Source: a bacterium | Lineage (GTDB): Bacteria; Auribacterota; Auribacteria; Auribacterales; Auribacteraceae | NCBI GenBank assembly: GCA_018435605.1 | Contig: JAHDNF010000002.1 | Location: 124,001 to 188,000 of the forward strand | Direction: 5' to 3' | DNA: 64,000 nucleotides | Part shown: positions 43,201 through 52,600 of the stretch, piece by piece | Position numbering within the stretch: the stretch's first letter is position 1 | Layout: each line of letters opens with the position of its first letter | The notes under the pieces: model-generated | Database searches by the model: none | The model's input: only the letters and a program-made list of their open reading frames with translations | Told to the model about the DNA's origin: nothing | Program-made: the position numbers and the translations under genes

Positions 43201-44742
43201 TTCTATTTGCAGACGTTTTTCTTCAATGGTCAACGCTTTTGCGAGCATCTCCAAGATTTCTTTCTCGCTGTGGGTAAAATCTCTTTTTTTCTGTTCATAC
43301 ACACACAATGCGCCCACAATAGTATCGTCAAGCCATACAGGGTAGCCTGCAAAAGATTTCAAAGAATACCTCACAACACACGGATCGCTTTGCGCATAGG
43401 GCGTTTTTGATATATCTTCCACAATAATAGGATTTTTCGACTCCGATATGAACAAATCCGCACAAATAAGCCCGTCAATAGAATCCCCAAAAACAAAATC
43501 TTTCGGCACCCTCCAGCCCGCCTCAACAACCAGTTTGCCCTTATCTTGGCAATAGCGGCTATAGAGGGTATAGCCGCAACCGATAATATTGCCGGCAGTT
43601 TGAACTATAGTTTTTATATTGGCAGTGTGATCGGTACCAAGAGAAAGGAAACAATGGTTCAAGCTAGCAAGCCCGTCTTCCAAAATTTTTTGCGACGTAA
43701 CATTCCTATTAACCCATAGATAATCGACGACAAACCCGTCGGTATTTCTTAGAGGCGATATTTTAGAGTTGAACCACAATACAGATCCATTTATTTCCAA
43801 GCGGTACTCGTGTTCCTGTGTACCACCGGTACGTTCAATATCCTTAACCACCTGTTGATGAAGTTCTGATATTTTATCCGTGAACGCATGGCATAAACGT
43901 TGTTCTTTATTTCCGGCGCCGGCTGGAACGGTATTCAAGTTATGGGAAAAACATTGTTTACATTCTCCGTTTTTGCCCACAACAAAAACAAAGTCATCCA
44001 TGGAATTTATAAGATTTCGCAAGTAACGCTCATTTTCCAGTAACGCACGGTCTGTAGAAACTCTATGCCTGTGCAGGCGGTAACTAGCGCTGATAATGAT
44101 GCCGATCATCAAAGTGATAAGACCGAGCGCTACAGACAGGATAGAGAATAACCGCTGGTTGAGCCATGTCAATTCGGAAGGTACATGGGGAACCATAACA
44201 CTGGTTCCGATTATCCATTCCCATGGGGCAAATGCTTTAAAATAAATGATTTTTATATTTTTTTCATCAATTTCGTCCTTCCAGCTTTCAACATACTGCA
44301 AAAAACCGTCATTGTATTTCTGTGCTTGTTCCACTATTTCATCGTCGTAACAAATGCCGGCAAAAGCTGTGGTGTCTGACAGCTCTTGACTTTCAATATC
44401 CGACATTTGAGGGTGCATAACTAGACGGTGATCGAAACTGATTATCCAAAAAAAATCATCGGAATTCGAGCCGTATCGCATGGTGCGGATATGCTCTTTG
44501 GCGCGGTCTTTTGCTTCATCAAGACTCATGCGCCCTTCGGTATACAATGTATTGTAATCATGCAAAACATTCCAACTCCACCCAACCATGCGGGCGATAG
44601 ACTTTTTAGTACGCACGAGTATGGTATTTTCCAATTCCGGTATTATAAAACCGGTAAACACCATATACACCATCAACAGGATACAAATTGCCGGCAAAAA
44701 GATTGCGCTTACCCATTGAAAAATATTTTTCCTATGAAACAT
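40234..44742 (-). CDS. Hybrid sensor histidine kinase: Cache, GAF, multiple PAS, receiver
   Basis: This 1502-residue membrane kinase has a first membrane helix at about residues 12-34, a periplasmic Cache sensor (about 45-190, with DDFFWIISFDHRLVMHP and APWEWIIGTSV), a second helix at about 195-220, then PAS, GAF (about 365-520) and five more PAS domains to about 1130. A HisKA domain with LAGGIAHDFNNLLTAIL, a HATPase domain with NNIALNAKEAMP and GLGLSTSYSII, and a C-terminal receiver follow. The receiver has the acidic pocket MDDEP, the phospho-acceptor D in AVIMDLIIPHGMGG and the lysine in VNKPVS. One PAS has the cysteine-rich CYELVVGSSTACACC motif. An extracytoplasmic small ligand and several cytoplasmic cues are probably combined. 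No separate regulator gene is adjacent. Confidence 0.93.
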   Translation of the reverse strand: MFHRKNIFQWVSAIFLPAICILLMVYMVFTGFIIPELENTILVRTKKSIARMVGWSWNVLHDYNTLYTEGRMSLDEAKDRAKEHIRTMRYGSNSDDFFWIISFDHRLVMHPQMSDIESQELSDTTAFAGICYDDEIVEQAQKYNDGFLQYVESWKDEIDEKNIKIIYFKAFAPWEWIIGTSVMVPHVPSELTWLNQRLFSILSVALGLITLMIGIIISASYRLHRHRVSTDRALLENERYLRNLINSMDDFVFVVGKNGECKQCFSHNLNTVPAGAGNKEQRLCHAFTDKISELHQQVVKDIERTGGTQEHEYRLEINGSVLWFNSKISPLRNTDGFVVDYLWVNRNVTSQKILEDGLASLNHCFLSLGTDHTANIKTIVQTAGNIIGCGYTLYSRYCQDKGKLVVEAGWRVPKDFVFGDSIDGLICADLFISESKNPIIVEDISKTPYAQSDPCVVRYSLKSFAGYPVWLDDTIVGALCVYEQKKRDFTHSEKEILEMLAKALTIEEKRLQIENLRKDSEEQFRSMFDSAFDGIAICTLDGKFIDANRSLLEMTGFSLNEIRGFSLKDITPVQWHAYDTENMRTVNTHGSATYEKEFIRKDGSVFPVNITLWMIRDNLNNPVRMAMHICDLTDQKRTLEVLQVESARLFSVLESIPAFVYLVDCEFNVKFANKNFRDLFGDPEGKKCYELVVGSSTACACCAAREVLESGNSMSWEYNSFDGKSYMMYDSPFFDIDGAPLILEVGIDITGRKMAERALQQSRMKYRGIVDNIRIGIAIIDTNMSILSTNNRLKEWFSHIDDYEVILCRQESENPHKEDAYPESPVAETFKDGQVHEAVCSKKLHGKDKIEHFRIVASPLKDEKDEVTAAIVMVDNITDRLNTEKELRESEKRYRLLMESLIEGIWVFDARGYTTFVNEPMSGMLGYCREEMLGKHFYSFMNKLDRKVARKNLQNAKQGLRSINELKFLRKDGSRIFTGVNISSLFDDDGSYLGAIAGITDISKQKQADEEIKKFKKISDNANYGVVITDLEGNINYINNYFARMHGYSVEEFYGRHFSLFHVEKQMEQGHVIRKELMEKGSFSAVETERVASDGSKFIMLMNGVLIKDEEEKPLYIAVTAIDITDHKRMEEDLLKAMKLESVGILAGGIAHDFNNLLTAILGNVSLSLLDLDESHPLYQSLRHIEEASLRAKELSHQLLTFSKGGAPVKKITSIEELIRYAVKFSIKGAGITEEFYFDDGLHQVDIDKDQIIQVINNIALNAKEAMPEGILTIRAKNVQASQIHDVSLLDEEYVMISIEDRGYGIKPENMEKIFDPFFSTKDKASGLGLSTSYSIIKKHNGHITVESNVGKGTVVTIYLPAVKRNAPTVLNIKPSESKRKILVMDDEPVVRDILSRLLNRLGYETDCAEDGKEAVKLYKKAHAKGEPYEAVIMDLIIPHGMGGKDTIREILKINPTAKAIVSSGYCNDPIMSDYKTYGFSAVVNKPVSFDELKYSMMQILS

Positions 44743-44895
44743 TATATTTTACCTTTAGTTCGATTGTTCAAGCTATTCACACCATCCGCTCGCCATTTGA
44801 TTGCGTACAAATAGTATAGCCCATATATATATCGGTTTTTATTCGGGAATATTTTAGTTTACAAATACGATTTATGATTATTTTGATCTAAGATA

Positions 44896-44928
44896 CCGGA
44901 CAGCCCTTTGATACGCACGGCTGTCCGG
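44896..44928 (-). terminator. Hairpin after the beta-helix gene
   Basis: A perfect 10-bp G+C-rich stem (CCGGACAGCC/GGCTGTCCGG) with a 13-base loop lies 34 bases past the stop of the 1464-residue protein. The T run after it is poor, so it may stabilise the 3' end or terminate only partly. Confidence 0.55.
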
Positions 44929-44961
44929 CTATGTGGATATATTGATGAATTTTAAAAATTG

Positions 44962-47900
44962 TTATTCGCTGACTACCTGTATTTTAAAGAAACGTCCGTG
45001 CTGATTGAGCAGATCATCCTGATTACCATACGTCCATGTTTTTGTGCCGTCGCCATTATCTTGAACATCATTTTGCCAGTCAGTGTAGTCAACGGCATGC
45101 CAAGTTCCCGCTAAATTGTCAGTCCAGTAAATTCGATATATGACTCCGTCTTCAAATGTCCATGTCAGTTGTCCGATAACACCGTCTTCGCCGATATCTA
45201 TAACACCCCCCGGCGCTACAATTTTAAGCAACGACTCAGGGTCTATCGGATTGGTATGAGCAATATACTCGTGACCGTCCCATTGGCCGTCGTTGTCTGA
45301 ATCTTTAAGTATAGGATCCGTTCCGAAAATGAATTCGAGATAGTTAGGCATAGCGTCTCCGTCGCAATCGAATTCCGCATCATTAGCCAAATGATCGGTG
45401 CCGAAACGAACTTCCCATGCGTCAGGCATACCATCGTTATCTGTATCCTGACTGACTACAATAATGTTGTGTCCTCCGGACAAGAATCCCTTTAAATGAT
45501 CGGTATCATCTTCAATCAGATATATGCCGACAGCAAACTCTCCCAAATAAGTTGGTACATACACGGAAATAATATTAGTTTCCCGCTTGTCCGCATTAAG
45601 AGTGAAAGGCGTACCTTCATGTACTGTACCCTGAAATTGCCCCAAGTCAGCTGAAAAAATCACCATGGGAGCCAAGACAATATCAGCTTCGGAAACATTT
45701 TTAAGTTTGATCGCTATCTGCATCAAATCACCGGGCCGGGAATATATTTTATACAAACAAGTTTCCATTGAAATTTCATAATTATTGAGAACCCAAAGCG
45801 GTCCGTATTCCTGCCATTGCCCAGCGCCTGTGGCATCGTACGGTCGTACACGCACAGAATAGTATTCGCCTTTTGCGTCCGGTATATCCGCGTTGGAATT
45901 CCAGATCAGATTTACCACCCTGTTGGATGTTATATCAGTTACATCGCCTGTTACGGTCGCGTCGAGATACACTCCTCCTGCCTGTTTGTACTGCACCTCG
46001 ACAGAGCATAAATCTCCCTGTATATCTGTCAATGTAAAGCGTATAGGCATATCACCGCCCAGCGAAGAAACCGTAAAATTGCTTATTGCAGGAGGATCGG
46101 CATTCCAAACCTTCGGATGGCTTCCTGTAAGGTATTCATCGTGATTAGATTGTCCGTCGTTATCAGGATCGTCATCGGCATCGTTAACGTAATGGTCGAG
46201 TCCGTGATCTGCTTCCCATTTATCCGGCATACCGTCGTTGTCGGTATCCAGATATTCATAGGCGCCCATATCTATAACTCCGTTTACAATACGCAAAGAC
46301 TGATCCAAATCGGTAGACGTAAGGGAATACGAATCATTGTCCGCAACGTCTATGCATGGCGAACCGTAAGCAAGACGGTAAATGGGGTTAATTAACGAAT
46401 CGGGATTGTAAAACAGCGGATCTACCGAAATATTGCCGTCAGAACCCGCCTGCGTACCGCATTGAACAAAATTCCCGCCCGTATTGCCATAGGAATTGTT
46501 ATACTTTATAACTACCGATTCGACTACACCAGCTCCATATATTCCAGCTTGCCCCCACCCTGCGTTATTGAATGCAAAAATGTTGTTAAAAACACCCAGC
46601 GAATAGACGGATGAAACGTAACCCATACCTCCCACACCGCCATTTTGCACAACGGTATTATTCAGAATAATAGCCTCCGAACCATTCCAACAAGTGATAC
46701 CCTCGGCTTCATTATTGCTTATCAGACTGTTGGATACTGTCACGCCGGCTACTTCGATATAAATTCCGGATTCGATATTATCCTTAACCGTGCATCGGTT
46801 TATGTAGACGCTATCCGAGTAATACACATAAAATCCACTCATACCATTATTTGCCACAGTAGTGTCTTGAACCAATGCAGTGTCGCTGTATGTCTGTATG
46901 CTTATTCCGTAACCGCCGCTGTTGGTAACCGTGCAGTCATCAATAACGACATTGTCAGAGAAATAAGCTTGAATACCATAAGTACCGCTGTTATCTATTT
47001 CGCACGAATCGACAAAAACCGTCTCTGCATACCAGATGCCGATCCCAATCGACGCAACATCTCGTATTGTGCAATTTTTAATCATGTTGTTGCCGGTTAT
47101 GGTGTCCATGGTTGAGTTCATGGTTATACCGTTTCCGCACGGAGCTAAGGACGCCTCAACGGTGATTCCGTCTATCAAGACACCTGTTGTACCGTACATA
47201 TGCAGAGCGCTATTGAGTCCGCTTCCGTCAACGATTGTTTTATGATTAGTGATATCGCGTGTCCATGTGCCGGATTCGTACCCGCCGTATATATGAAGAT
47301 TGTCGTAGAAAATATAAGTGCTTATGGTGGTGCCGTAATATGTTCCCTCAGCAACATATACACGCGCTCCGACCTGCAATTTTTCTTCTATGGTTTCGGT
47401 AAATTTTGAATAAGGATGATCCTTTGTACCCGCCTGATTCGGGTCTCCTGCGTTGGCTATATCAATGTACGCACGCATGAATACACGCATCGTATCGGTA
47501 TATGTCGAAGTCATTATTCCGCTGTACATGTAATAGGTGTATATTCGATAATAGTATACGCCGTCCGTTGGTATTGCGTTATCGTCTATAAACCAGCGTT
47601 GCGAGTCAATGGTAGCGATCAATTGCGACGTATCGTCAACATCCGGACTCGTTGAGCGGTATATTCGATAAGCTATGAAATTGGTGTATGGCGAAGGCGC
47701 CGCCCACTGCAGAACAATCATACAACTGGCGTCGTTTTCCCACTCCACATAAGCCATATCGAAATGACTGGCGTTGCCTTTTAGGTGATTCCAATCCGCA
47801 ACGGTAAAATTCATAAACATCCCGTTAATGGTAACATCAAAATAGTCTCCTTGGACGTACGTGCCGTCAGCGACAAAAGCGTCTATATATTGATCCAGAT

Positions 47901-49356
47901 TTATGGGAGTGTTAAAAAACGCGGAAAGGTTCCATTCATACTTGATAAGCAGTTCGGGGTCGCCTTCGTTATCAGGAAACGCCATTGACACGGCAGGCAC
48001 AGCTCCGGGATTCAGCAGATTGCTCCTGATATTTTCCATAGTTTGCCGTTTATCCTGTTCATTAAAGAGCATTTCCGTTTTGTATTGTTGCCATGTTTCA
48101 TAAGTTATAAACGAACTGGGATTATAGGGATTATAGAAGCGTATGAAATGATTTAATCCGTCGTTATCAAGCCTTGTATTGCGTATAAAATCGGATTGCA
48201 CCAGATATGTATCTATCATAGATATAAGGGCATTCTTCGCGGCGGACAACGAATCGGATGCATTGCCGGCAAGAGAAAAAGCATCCTTATAAGTAGTTAG
48301 AAACGTGGCCAAGTTGAATTTCTGAGTATCTATAATTTGCTGAACCGGCTGATTGGTAACGCCGTAAGCATTACCGATAAGAATCGTCATCTTGACATAC
48401 AACAATCTGGCGCGCAAATCGGCAACATCGCCGTAATCCAAGGTAATAACGTTGCCGGTCGAATCGACCTGAAACGTATCTGTAAATACCATTGCGTCGC
48501 CCGGGTCTTCGAATATTCTATAATATGCATCGTAAGGATAACTCGTATAGTTTTGCCATGCGGCGCCGCTGTGATAAGTCCAGTTTCCTCCAGGCGCGAA
48601 AACAGTGTTCACTTCTATATAGCCAGAACTTGAAGGGGTATAATCGACCTCAAGTACAATCCAGTATACAGTCATGTCGGTTAAGCCGACCGGAAAATCA
48701 AATTCAAAATTCACCCAGTTAAACGACAAAGGAACCTCGGAGCACGCTATAGATTTGGACGCTAACACCGTTGTCTCGTCAGGATACTTTCCATCCACGG
48801 TAGACGCACATAATTTCAATGTAATGTTACCCGGCGCGTCGCCTGTCCGCTTAAGATGAACAGCAATTTTACCGGCGTCATAAGAAGTATTCGCCCGGAA
48901 CCTAATTCCATGTTTAACCCATCCGGTCGAATCGTTAATAGGTATACCGCTGTTGTTAGAGTTCCATACCTCCTGTTTTGCTATAGTGGGATCGAAATAA
49001 ACAAAAGCTAAATTAGCTAAGGCGGCGTCGATTTCACTGACAGTATGCACTCCGAAAATAATCGGTTTATCTTGATTGCTTCTTATAACCAACGATTCGA
49101 ATTTGCCAGCCAGATCGGCAGTATCGAATATCCTCGTTACAGCCCGCCAGAAGTTAGCAGGTTTATGCGTTTCCTCGATAGCAAGGGCGGCATCGAATTT
49201 AGCCGCCGCGAGAACGACATCTCCCTGAGCGAAAAACGCATCTTTGCCCTCAGCTACAAGAGATTCCGGAGTATCATCCGCCAGTGCCGGCACACACACC
49301 GATAAAAATACGTACAGCCCAACAAAAAGATTTTTTCTTATAGATTGCCAACTCAT
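44962..49356 (-). CDS. Large exported beta-helix protein with TSP3-like calcium repeats
   Basis: The 1464-residue protein begins with a signal peptide (to about residue 26) and a TPR-like helical stretch (VLAAAKFDAALAIEE). A fibronectin-type segment at about 545-640 (FIAYRIYRSTS, YYYRIYTYY) is followed by a right-handed parallel beta-helix at about 640-1010, with repeated units such as GIGIWYAETVFVDSCEIDNSGTYGIQ, of the kind seen in pectate-lyase-like and adhesin proteins. Two thrombospondin-type-3-like calcium clusters follow, DTDNDGMPDKWE near 1032 and DTDNDGMPDAWE near 1310, then DSDNDGQWDGHE. The C-terminal domain (TWTFEDGVIYRIYWTDNLAG to HGRFFKIQV) is shared by many PVC surface proteins. 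No catalytic residues can be assigned, so surface binding or glycan degradation are both open. AAGGAG lies ten bases before the ATG. Confidence 0.88.
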   Translation of the reverse strand: MSWQSIRKNLFVGLYVFLSVCVPALADDTPESLVAEGKDAFFAQGDVVLAAAKFDAALAIEETHKPANFWRAVTRIFDTADLAGKFESLVIRSNQDKPIIFGVHTVSEIDAALANLAFVYFDPTIAKQEVWNSNNSGIPINDSTGWVKHGIRFRANTSYDAGKIAVHLKRTGDAPGNITLKLCASTVDGKYPDETTVLASKSIACSEVPLSFNWVNFEFDFPVGLTDMTVYWIVLEVDYTPSSSGYIEVNTVFAPGGNWTYHSGAAWQNYTSYPYDAYYRIFEDPGDAMVFTDTFQVDSTGNVITLDYGDVADLRARLLYVKMTILIGNAYGVTNQPVQQIIDTQKFNLATFLTTYKDAFSLAGNASDSLSAAKNALISMIDTYLVQSDFIRNTRLDNDGLNHFIRFYNPYNPSSFITYETWQQYKTEMLFNEQDKRQTMENIRSNLLNPGAVPAVSMAFPDNEGDPELLIKYEWNLSAFFNTPINLDQYIDAFVADGTYVQGDYFDVTINGMFMNFTVADWNHLKGNASHFDMAYVEWENDASCMIVLQWAAPSPYTNFIAYRIYRSTSPDVDDTSQLIATIDSQRWFIDDNAIPTDGVYYYRIYTYYMYSGIMTSTYTDTMRVFMRAYIDIANAGDPNQAGTKDHPYSKFTETIEEKLQVGARVYVAEGTYYGTTISTYIFYDNLHIYGGYESGTWTRDITNHKTIVDGSGLNSALHMYGTTGVLIDGITVEASLAPCGNGITMNSTMDTITGNNMIKNCTIRDVASIGIGIWYAETVFVDSCEIDNSGTYGIQAYFSDNVVIDDCTVTNSGGYGISIQTYSDTALVQDTTVANNGMSGFYVYYSDSVYINRCTVKDNIESGIYIEVAGVTVSNSLISNNEAEGITCWNGSEAIILNNTVVQNGGVGGMGYVSSVYSLGVFNNIFAFNNAGWGQAGIYGAGVVESVVIKYNNSYGNTGGNFVQCGTQAGSDGNISVDPLFYNPDSLINPIYRLAYGSPCIDVADNDSYSLTSTDLDQSLRIVNGVIDMGAYEYLDTDNDGMPDKWEADHGLDHYVNDADDDPDNDGQSNHDEYLTGSHPKVWNADPPAISNFTVSSLGGDMPIRFTLTDIQGDLCSVEVQYKQAGGVYLDATVTGDVTDITSNRVVNLIWNSNADIPDAKGEYYSVRVRPYDATGAGQWQEYGPLWVLNNYEISMETCLYKIYSRPGDLMQIAIKLKNVSEADIVLAPMVIFSADLGQFQGTVHEGTPFTLNADKRETNIISVYVPTYLGEFAVGIYLIEDDTDHLKGFLSGGHNIIVVSQDTDNDGMPDAWEVRFGTDHLANDAEFDCDGDAMPNYLEFIFGTDPILKDSDNDGQWDGHEYIAHTNPIDPESLLKIVAPGGVIDIGEDGVIGQLTWTFEDGVIYRIYWTDNLAGTWHAVDYTDWQNDVQDNGDGTKTWTYGNQDDLLNQHGRFFKIQVVSE

Positions 49357-49422
49357 GCGCCGCTGACTCCTTATGATTGTTATATATTAACGAGTATTCA
49401 CATATCAGACTAAGTCATATAT

Positions 49423-49431
49423 ATTATAACA
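49423..49431 (-). promoter_or_regulatory. Extended -10 promoter for the beta-helix gene
   Basis: On the minus strand TGTTATAAT (49431-49423) is a perfect extended -10 element about 67 bases before the start codon; no good -35 is seen. The same 281-base gap holds an A/T-only inverted repeat (49598-49617) just past the stop of the second giant gene. Confidence 0.42.
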
Positions 49432-49637
49432 CATATTAAGATGATGATCTTACAAATTAATAAAACAAGCCGGATAACTACTATATCTTTGATCGATATA
49501 ACATAAAAATACAACTACTCTTATCGCAAGAACAGCGTATTTTATGAGTATTATTAAATAACGGTAAAAACAAAGATTTCCTGACTTTATTTTATGCTTT
49601 TTAAGTAGACTTAAAAATTTTTATGCAGATAATTTTT

Positions 49638-52600
49638 TTAGATACTTTCCTCGTATACGGATATCATCCGCAGATTCATATCGAGGTCAACAGGTGTAGC
49701 GGGCGCGTCAAAAGCAGTGGACATATATTCGTAGATAGCCAGTTGCAAAAGACCGGCATAGAGGTAATCGGGTGTGGTGCGCACTAAAGAAAATGTCATG
49801 GCGTTGATTTCCCGCATTAGATTGGAATCACGAACAGCCAACGCCGACTTCATTGTCTGGGCAGAAATCGGATATCCGACAATCGCTTCGATATTTTCAG
49901 CAGGATCATCCTGATTGCATATTATAAATAAGGAAATCAGTGATTCCTCCATATCTCGGCGGCCTTCAAAACCAAAACGGCTTAGAAAATCATGTATAAC
50001 TGCGCGTTGTTCGCTGTAATCCGTTAGCTGTCCGGTATGTTGCCGTAGCGTTAAATCTATTTGTGGTACGGCAACAGGGGTTCCCGTATTCCATAATGCC
50101 CCGAAATTAGCAGTTGTGAATACTTCACCATGACGCCGAATAAAATAATCCATGCTTTCCTGCGGTAGCATGTCGCTGAGTTTACCGAGAATCCGCTTGA
50201 AATGAGGTTTGAATAAGAGTACATGCAAAGCGGCCGCACGGTTATCTGTAAGCGCGCTCAAATCGAACAACCGGATATCGTTCGAACCGGACTCGGCTAC
50301 GCCATGATTTTTCCACATAGCCAAATCGGTATCAAACACCCCGCGGCGCCACATTTCCTGCACCATTGCAAAATATGCGTCGATCAGAGCATTTGCGGTT
50401 TGAGTATCTGCGGTTTGTTTGCAGGTTTCAAAAATTTCTCTTACTATATACGGCTGGCGTTGTTGGATAAAAAACTCATCGTATCCTTCAATTTTGTGAA
50501 CGGATACCGTACCGTCCGGCGCACGGAATCCCCGAATCATAGGAGGCACAAGCCCTCCAAGCCGGTTTGCGGCAAGTTCTACGCCGGATGTAGAAAAAAA
50601 CGTATACAACATAAACCTCATATTGGTGTTAAACGCTGTGGCAGGCTGGGTATAAAACCGCCTTATTCTGTCGGTTACTCGCTTGCGTAAGGATTTCCAT
50701 TTTTTCAGGAACAATGTTTGGTCATTGTTGATTGCAACTTCCATCTCAACCGCGGTATCCCCTGATTGAAAGGAAACAAAACCTTGCGATTCTATAAATA
50801 AATTTAATGCCTGTCCGGTAAGCGTAACCTGTACGTCCGGAGTATCCAGTTGTGTTTCGTCAATCAACTTCTCAGATAGTGTAGCGGATATTGAGCCTCC
50901 TTTCGGCTGAGCGATCTTTCGCAGGTAATCGCCGGCGTCTATATCTGTCGTAGAGCGTATATAGTTCCACACATCAAGCAGGGCGATGCCAAGCGGATAC
51001 GCTGAAGCGTCGAGATGTTCCAATACCGACTGCCACTGAGGGTTAACGCTTAACACCGGATGATTAACGAGCTGATGGCGGTTAGCCTCAAATACCGATT
51101 GCAACTGCGCGATACCGTACGCAAACCCGTTTAAGAAACCGACTGCCATACGTTCTTTAGCGTCTTCGTCTAAGCTCAATATAGACAAGCTGTGAAACAG
51201 CCGTATGACCGGTAGAAAAAAATCTTCCGATTCCTCATGACGCCCGAACCCGTCTTCAAAGTCGATATTTACAATTTTTTCAGGCATATTATCTCTAAGG
51301 ACAACACGCATATTTTTGAGTAGTCTGTCTTGCAACCCGAGGGTATACGCCTCAGCAAAGGCAATACCCAGCCGTTGCGCAAATATAAATGCGTTTTGCG
51401 GAGTAATCTCGAATTCATCGGCGTCCATATCTCCGATCCGTTCTGTAGCTAAAAAACGCTTAAACGCCCCTGCCGGCTGTTGTGTTGTAACAACCGCATA
51501 AGGAAACCTGCCGAGTGCATTTAACGCTTCCAAGACCAAAATAGATTCATCATGAGAACTCATTTGCGCTTTTAAAAAATAGGAGTATATCTGACCATCT
51601 GCTCCAGTCACGAATAATTCGAACCAGAGCGGGATTTCACCTGACATAACATTTAACGAATCGATATTGTCGATTCCAGTACTAACCGTCCGGTCGGAAA
51701 CATCAATTTCCGCGGGCAGATACCCTTGCCGTTTCAATTCCTGAGCGCAATCAACAGCAAGTTGCGTCAAAGCGGCTCTGCTTATTATCGATTGACCGAA
51801 TTTCGTATTTAGCAGTTCGATTATTTGCCGCTGTATATTTGATATATTAGTAGTTTCCGGATCAAGCCGCTTCAATGCCGACTGCCAGCGGGGATATCCT
51901 TCAAGTTTCGGATGCGATGCTAACTCCTGCTTGTGGGCAATATAATACTCCTGAATATCCATCACTCCGCCCCAAAATCCTGTCAGAAAAGAGTGAATCA
52001 AAGATGTTATTTGAGCTTCATTATATCCGTCTTGGATTCTGTTATTCATAAATGCGACGAATCCGGATATCAGGTAGTCCGGGTAAATCGCAGAGGGCAA
52101 CAGAGCGTTAGTAAGATCAATATTTATCGCTTTAACAGGCCGTCCTTCGAGTAATACCAGCCTTATATTTTCACTGTTGCGGTCGGGAAGACCGAGCAGG
52201 CATGCTTCAGCTACCGCTTCGCCGGCATATTCCGCCGCCAATCTTGCGGATGCAACGGATTCAGGGGTATATTCGCCGATGGAAATATCACCCACCTTTT
52301 CCATAATATAAAAACCACTGTAGTATTTAAAAAACTGGCGGCTTTCAAAACAGTTAAAAGTCGGACGTTTCATAGCGTGAAGTGCGGTTGAGCCAAGGTA
52401 TTCAAAATCGCCGTAGCGTATAGATTTGGCTATCAAAGTATTTCTTTTTCCGTTCGAATCCGTAAAACTGAATTCGAATAAAATTCTGTCTTCAATACCG
52501 CCCTGTATCATATTCCCGATTTGTTTATTTTCAATTACAATATCGGAAATAGAAAAATCTTTGTCTACTCCGATCCTGCCATCCTGCGTGAGTTCCGTAA

